NCBI GenBank assembly: GCA_963754265.1
Contig: CAVWFB010000004.1
Coordinates: 62,001-126,000 of the forward strand
Length of the DNA stretch: 64,000 nucleotides
DNA from: AC-32 sp963754265
Lineage (GTDB): Bacteria; Actinomycetota; Thermoleophilia; Gaiellales; Gaiellaceae
Direction of reading: 5' to 3'
The notes below the pieces were generated by a model. It saw only the letters and a list, made by a program, of their open reading frames with translations. It had not been told where the DNA came from and ran no database searches. A program made the translations under genes and the position numbers. Shown one piece after another: positions 59,990 to 64,000 of this stretch (position 1 is its first letter; every line of letters starts with the position of its first letter).

Positions 59990-60377
59990 GCAAATGAGCG
60001 ACCGGCTTCCGCGGGCTTTCTTCGTCTGCATCGGCAATGCGGGCCGCTCCCAGATGGCGCAGGCGTTCTACGAGCGCCGCGGCGGCGAGGCGCGCTCGGC
60101 CGGCTCGCGCCCGGAGCACGCGCTTCATCCCGAGGTCGTCGAGGCAATGAGCGAGATCGGGGTCGACCTGACCGGTCGCCGGCCTCGCGGAATCGAGCGC
60201 GAGGACGTCCAGTGGGCCGAGATCGTCGTGACGATGGGCTGTGGAGATGCGTGCCCGGTGCTCCCGGGCAAGCGGTACGTCGACTGGAACATCACTGACC
60301 CGGTGGGCCGACCGCTCGAGCAGGTGAGAGAGATCCGGGACGAGATCGAGCGTCTGATCGGTGAGCTCGCCGCCTAG
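59982..60377 (+). CDS. arsC: Arsenate reductase/low-molecular-weight phosphatase family protein
   Basis: A 131-residue ArsC of the thioredoxin- or mycothiol-dependent type. The P-loop is FFVCIGNAGRSQMAQAFYE (CxxNxxRSQ), and the reductive region is VVTMGCGDACPVLPGKRY with the pair of cysteines, followed by DWNITDPVGRPLEQVREI. Both catalytic and resolving cysteines are present. ATG 59982 overlaps the YchF-like gene; ATG 59994 is an alternative. No arsenic transporter or regulator is next to it. Confidence 0.85.
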   Translation: MSRQMSDRLPRAFFVCIGNAGRSQMAQAFYERRGGEARSAGSRPEHALHPEVVEAMSEIGVDLTGRRPRGIEREDVQWAEIVVTMGCGDACPVLPGKRYVDWNITDPVGRPLEQVREIRDEIERLIGELAA

Positions 60378-60424
60378 CGCACCGAGCGTGGGCATCTTGC
60401 GAGCCGTGCGGGATACTCACCCGT

Positions 60425-61585
60425 GTGGGACCGCGAGGAGACCCCGTTCGCTCAGCCGCGTCGACTGGCCGGCTGCTGGTCTTGGCCGTCACGGCCTGCT
60501 TGCTTCTTGGGCTTCCGAGTGCGGCCAACGCAAGTCCAAGCCGGGCCGGAGGGCCAGCCTGCACCAAGCCTGCTAAGGCCCGTCGCCAGGCGGCAGCCGC
60601 CGCCTACGCCAAGGGCATGCTCAAGGCTCGCGCTCACTACTTCAAGACGCACAAGAGCGCGAGACTGCGAGCGCTTTTCGTCAAGAAGCAGAAGGCGAAG
60701 CTGAAGGCCCTGCGGGCGAAGGCCAGATGCAAGGTCGCTGTGCCGCCGGTTTCGCCCCCACCACCACCAGCGCCACCACCACCACCACCGATCGACCTCA
60801 ATCCGGCTCCCACTGCGAACGAGACGTTCACCTTCGGGCCGGGGATGGCGTCGGCGGACGAGGATCGGATCAAGGGCGACATCGCCTTCGCGGCCGAGGA
60901 CGTACAACGCCTCGTCGGGATTTCGCTCGACAAGGTCACGGTTTTCGCCTCGACAGACGTCACCTGGCTCGCCGGCCAACAATGCGGCTTCTACGGCTAC
61001 GGTGGCAGCTGCGTTGCCGACACGGCCGCTCACTATGCCTCGGGCAACTCCAGCGCTCAGGGCGGCCCTGGAGCCGTCTTTCTCTACTGGGCGGCGGCGT
61101 CTTGGCAGTTCGGTGCGGCGTCGAACCAGAAGATCATCGCCCACGAGCTCTTTCACGCCCTCCAGTACCAGATTGACCACCTCATCCACGCCGGGGAGAC
61201 GCCGCCCGACCAGATTCGCCCGAGCGGTCCCGTGTGGCTCGACGAGGGCGCCCCGGAGACGATCGGTTACCGGGTGATGGCCGACCGTCAGCTGGGGACC
61301 TACGCGAACGAGCTGGCCGGCCAGATCGCGGCCGCCAAGCACATCGGCGCCCCGCTCGACCAGCTCGAGCGACTCAGCCAGACCAACATTCCCGGCGTCT
61401 ACTCCCTGTTCCTCGTGTCGGTTGACCATCTGGCCCGGGTCGCGCCGGCCGGTCTACCTGCCTTGGCGGCGTACTACCGGGCACTCGGAACCGGCGCCGC
61501 GTGGCCGGACGCCTTCCAACAGGCGTTCGGGATGACCGTGTCCGCGTACTACGCCGACTTCGCCGCCTACCGCGCGACGCTCTAG
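60425..61585 (+). CDS. Secreted HEXXH-containing protein
   Basis: A 386-residue secreted protein of no known family. N-terminal signal peptide (about 17-36, LLVLAVTACLLLGLPSAANA), a Lys/Ala/Arg-rich helical segment (45-100, KARAHYFKTHKSARLRAL), a Pro-rich linker (about 105-123), then a domain (about 125-386) with the zinc-type motif IIAHELFHALQYQID (HELFH at about 239-243) and, about 30 residues later, VWLDEGAPETIGYR, a possible third ligand. The arrangement resembles gluzincin peptidases. GTG 60425. Confidence 0.75.
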   Translation: MGPRGDPVRSAASTGRLLVLAVTACLLLGLPSAANASPSRAGGPACTKPAKARRQAAAAAYAKGMLKARAHYFKTHKSARLRALFVKKQKAKLKALRAKARCKVAVPPVSPPPPPAPPPPPPIDLNPAPTANETFTFGPGMASADEDRIKGDIAFAAEDVQRLVGISLDKVTVFASTDVTWLAGQQCGFYGYGGSCVADTAAHYASGNSSAQGGPGAVFLYWAAASWQFGAASNQKIIAHELFHALQYQIDHLIHAGETPPDQIRPSGPVWLDEGAPETIGYRVMADRQLGTYANELAGQIAAAKHIGAPLDQLERLSQTNIPGVYSLFLVSVDHLARVAPAGLPALAAYYRALGTGAAWPDAFQQAFGMTVSAYYADFAAYRATL

Positions 61586-61592
61586 CCCAGCC

Positions 61593-62420
61593 TTACTCGA
61601 CCGGGCGGGTCGCTGCGATCGCGTCGAGCTGGTTTGCGTGGTAGAGCACCGCGGCCTCGGCGGTCCTGGCGGCGCGCGCTTCGTGGTGGACCGCCACGGC
61701 GTGGAGCAGCTCGGCTCTGACCTCGATCTCCAGCGCCGCGGCGCGGTCCTCGATCAGCCGCAGCCCGAGATGGACGTGCCCAAGCAGCCGGCCTTCCTCG
61801 GTCGCGCGGAACGCAGGCCCGCGCTCGAGCTCGAGCGTCCGTCCGACGTCGTGGAGGAGCGCGGCCGCCAGCACGAGGTCCGCCCGCAGGCGCGGGTGCA
61901 GCTGCGCGGCCTCGCGGCAGAGCGTCGCGACGCCGACCGTGTGCTCGAGCAACCCGCCCGCATAGGCATGGTGTGTCTCGGCCGCCGGCAGCGTCCGCAG
62001 CGCCTTTCGCAGGGCTTCGTCCTCGACGAAGCGACGCACGGTCGCCCGCAGGCCTGGGTGGGCCACCTCGTCGGCCAGGAACTCCAGAAAGCCGTCCAGC
62101 TCGGCGGCGTCACGCCGGAGCGCCGGAGCCAAGTCGGCCGGGTCCGCTTCAGCCGTCGTCTCGAGAGAACGAACCTCGAGCTGAAGCCGGTCGCGGAAAC
62201 GCTCGACCCGGCCGAGGACGCGAACCGCGTCGCCCTCGCCGAACCTGCCGTCCAGCAGCTCGACGTCGGACCACACGCGCGCCTCGATCCGGCCACTCTG
62301 GTCGACGAGCTCGAGCGCGAGGTACGGCGAGCCCGCCTTCGTGCGCCTTCGCTCCTTGCGCGCGACCGCGTAGATGCCCTCAACGACCCGGTCTTCGGCG
62401 AGGGAAGCAATCGCGCTCAC
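61593..62420 (-). CDS. YhaM-like OB-fold/HD-domain nuclease
   Basis: A 275-residue protein with an N-terminal OB-fold (about 10-90, VDQSGRIEARVWSDVELLDG) and an HD domain (about 145-260) with THHAYAGGLLEHTVGVATLC (first His pair) and LVLAAALLHDVGRTLEL (HD dyad). The family includes the 3'-5' exoribonuclease YhaM. It ends close to, and on the strand opposite, the secreted HEXXH gene (convergent, seven bases apart). GTG 62420 starts 43 bases from the divergent DUF1015 gene. Confidence 0.87.
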   Translation of the reverse strand: MSAIASLAEDRVVEGIYAVARKERRRTKAGSPYLALELVDQSGRIEARVWSDVELLDGRFGEGDAVRVLGRVERFRDRLQLEVRSLETTAEADPADLAPALRRDAAELDGFLEFLADEVAHPGLRATVRRFVEDEALRKALRTLPAAETHHAYAGGLLEHTVGVATLCREAAQLHPRLRADLVLAAALLHDVGRTLELERGPAFRATEEGRLLGHVHLGLRLIEDRAAALEIEVRAELLHAVAVHHEARAARTAEAAVLYHANQLDAIAATRPVE

Positions 62421-62463
62421 CGGCCGAGTCTAGGCTCGAACACGGATGGTACGCTCCGGCCCC

Positions 62464-63543
62464 GTGGCCGAGGTCAAGCCGTTTCGCGCCGTCCGCTACG
62501 GCGAGCGCGCAGGCCCGCTGGAATCGCTCGTCGCGCCTCCCTACGACGTCATCTCGCCGGCCGAGCGCGAGCAGCTCGCGGAGCGTCACCCGTACAACGT
62601 CGTCCACCTGACGCTCCCGGAGGACGAATCCACGGCCGGGCGCGTGTGGCGTGAATGGCGTGAGCACGGCGAGCTCGTGGACGAGGCCGAGCCGGGCTAC
62701 TGGTGGCTGTCGCAGGACTACGTCGGCCCGGACGGCGTCTCCCGCGTTCGCGAGGGCCTGGTCGCCGCGCTGCGAGCCGAGCCGTACGAGAGCCGCGTCG
62801 TCCTGCCGCACGAGCGCACGCACCGCGGGCCGAAGGAGGGCAGGCTTCGTCTGCTGCGCGAGGTTCGGGCCCAGCTCGAGCCGCTGTTCTTCCTCTACGA
62901 AGGCCGGCCGCCGGCGCAGCGCCCCGAGCGGGAGCCCGACCTGGAGGTCGAGGGAGCGCGCCTCTGGCGGTTGCGGCCCGACGGGATCCAGGAGAGCTTC
63001 GCCGACCGGCAGCTGCTGATCGCCGACGGCCACCACCGGTACGAGACCGCGCTCGCCTACCACGAGGAGGCCGGAACACCCGAGAGCGCCTACGTGCTCG
63101 CCGTGCTGGTCAGCCTCGAGGATCCGGGGCTGATGATCTTTCCGACGCATCGCGTCTTCGCCCAGGAGCCGTCCGAGCGGTTACCCGCACAGGAAGACCC
63201 GCAGGACGTGGAGGCGGCGCTCACGGCGCTCGAAGGCGTTCCGCCGGATCGCGCCGCCGCCGTCGTCTACCGACATGGGCAGGCCGGGCTCGCGATCGAC
63301 GGTGAGGGAGAGCTCGACGTCGCGCTCGTCGATCGGCTCGGACACGAGGGGATCAGCTACACGCCGGACCGCGACGAGGCCGTGCGCGCGGTGGACTCCG
63401 GCGAGGCCGAGGTCGCGGTGCTGATGCGGCCGACCCGGATCGAGGACGTGTTCGCCGTCGCCCAGCGCGGCGAGACGATGCCCCAGAAGAGCACGTACTT
63501 CTATCCGAAGCTCGTTTCCGGTCTTCTATTCCTACCCCTTTGA
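62464..63543 (+). CDS. DUF1015 family protein
   Basis: A 359-residue DUF1015 protein. It starts (V)AEVKPFRAVRYGERAGPLES and shows SLVAPPYDVISPAEREQLAER, YNVVHLTLP, ADGHHRYETALAYHEE at about 185-200, VMLVSLEDPGLMIFPTHRVF-like text at about 210 and QKSTYFYPKLVSGLLF at the end. Family function is unclear, although some members are called SerC-associated. GTG 62464 gives the family start; ATG 62446 is in frame. The stop overlaps the next gene (TTGA). Confidence 0.87.
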   Translation: MAEVKPFRAVRYGERAGPLESLVAPPYDVISPAEREQLAERHPYNVVHLTLPEDESTAGRVWREWREHGELVDEAEPGYWWLSQDYVGPDGVSRVREGLVAALRAEPYESRVVLPHERTHRGPKEGRLRLLREVRAQLEPLFFLYEGRPPAQRPEREPDLEVEGARLWRLRPDGIQESFADRQLLIADGHHRYETALAYHEEAGTPESAYVLAVLVSLEDPGLMIFPTHRVFAQEPSERLPAQEDPQDVEAALTALEGVPPDRAAAVVYRHGQAGLAIDGEGELDVALVDRLGHEGISYTPDRDEAVRAVDSGEAEVAVLMRPTRIEDVFAVAQRGETMPQKSTYFYPKLVSGLLFLPL

Positions 63544-64000
63544 CCAACTGGCTGGCGCTCTGCAGGGGAGCGGTCGAGGACGTGCGCCAAGTCCTCGTCG
63601 ACTTGCCGACGCGTGTCGAGCGTGAGCCGGTCGTGGGCGACGGCCAGGGCGGAGACGAGACCACCGCGATCGACGCGGCCGCCGAGCGGGTGATCCTCGA
63701 GCGCCTGCGCGAGGTCGAGGGCGCGACCATCGTCTCCGAGGAGGTGGGCATCCTCCGCGGCGACGGGCCGTGGCGAATCGTCGTCGACCCGATTGACGGC
63801 TCGCTCAACGCCAAGCGAGGGATCCCGTTCTTCTCCGTCTCCATCGCCGTCGCGGACGGCGACACGATGGACGACGTCGTCTTCGGCTACGTCTACGACT
63901 TCGGCACCGGTGAGGAATGGACGGCCGAACGCGGCAACGGGGCGCTCCTGAACGGCGCCGACCTGGGCGGCGTACGGCCGAAGGAGCGGATCGAGATCCT
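63540..64000 (+). CDS. Inositol monophosphatase family protein (3' end outside window)
   Basis: The first 153 codons of a lithium-sensitive magnesium-dependent phosphatase (inositol monophosphatase or fructose-1,6-bisphosphatase type). Visible: (L)TNWLALCRGAVEDVRQVLVD, GDETTAIDAAAERVILERL, the metal motif TIVSEEVGIL (EE), RIVVDPIDGSLNAKRGIPFF (DPIDGS) and GYVYDFGTGEEWTAERGNGA. The TTG at 63540 overlaps the DUF1015 stop. The end lies outside the window, so the exact substrate class cannot be set. Confidence 0.85.
   Translation, partial: MTNWLALCRGAVEDVRQVLVDLPTRVEREPVVGDGQGGDETTAIDAAAERVILERLREVEGATIVSEEVGILRGDGPWRIVVDPIDGSLNAKRGIPFFSVSIAVADGDTMDDVVFGYVYDFGTGEEWTAERGNGALLNGADLGGVRPKERIEI

Noticed and set aside
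62446..62463. ATG 62446 as the DUF1015 start
   Set aside because: It is in frame, but family members begin at MAEVxPFRA, which corresponds to GTG 62464.

Overview
The window is high-GC, gene-dense DNA that looks like the replication-origin region of an actinobacterial chromosome. The order gyrB-dciA-recF-dnaN-dnaA on the minus strand, facing rpmH-rnpA-yidD-yidC-khpB-rsmG-parA-parB on the plus strand, is the classic bacterial oriC layout. GTG and TTG starts, 4-base stop/start overlaps and many leaderless genes fit a deep actinobacterial lineage. The mix of System I cytochrome c maturation genes, an MqnP-like prenyltransferase, an actinobacterial-type arginase and DUF2203/DUF1385 proteins makes Thermoleophilia (Gaiellales or Solirubrobacterales) my best guess. 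That placement is inference from gene content, not a measured result. No prophage, transposase, plasmid function or CRISPR array is visible; the window is almost entirely core chromosome.

Layout. 1-10.7 kb: replication initiation, clamp, repair, RNase P, membrane insertion and segregation genes around a 303-bp origin-like spacer with two divergent promoters. 10.7-15.9 kb: small unknown proteins, tRNA-Ile, a DUF151 nuclease, a chorismate mutase/PrcB-domain/L,D-transpeptidase group, a CPBP protease and a HAD hydrolase. 15.9-26 kb: envelope and glycan block with a metal-chelate binding lipoprotein, PIG-V, GT87, DUF2079, GT4 (frameshifted) and GT2 proteins, MscS and a class A penicillin-binding protein. 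26-33.8 kb: moeA, an orphan sortase coupled to a degenerate M28 membrane protein, a two-component system, an HtrA protease and an RsbW-like kinase. 33.8-36.6 kb: two glycosyltransferases of trehalose type. 37-38.8 kb: moaC, mog and an MqnP-type prenyltransferase. 38.8-43 kb: ccmA, ccmB, ccmF, ccmC and a ccmD-like gene. 43-46 kb: hemC, hemD, SAM hydrolase and a methyltransferase. 46-56.3 kb: tRNA-Phe, lone receiver, arginase, hydrolases, OsmC, RarA, tryptophan 2,3-dioxygenase, M20 peptidase, and a PncB/PncA-like pair. 56.3-64 kb: single-pass FtsH, methylmalonyl-CoA epimerase, ECF sigma factor, divergent YchF-like GTPase, arsenate reductase, a secreted HEXXH protein, a YhaM-like nuclease, DUF1015 and an inositol-phosphatase family gene cut by the window end.

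The genes join into recognisable pathways: chromosome start-up and segregation; molybdenum cofactor (moeA, moaC, mog); heme synthesis beside cytochrome c maturation and menaquinone prenylation (a respiratory neighbourhood); NAD salvage; and envelope remodelling. I did not find a clearly new multi-gene defence or mobile system. The most unusual items are two likely CTG start codons that overlap the upstream stop as CTGA, a membrane M28 homologue that has lost catalytic residues next to a sortase, System I cytochrome c maturation in an apparent actinobacterium, a GTPase that looks like YchF with its switch II segment removed, and a secreted HEXXH protein of no family I can name.
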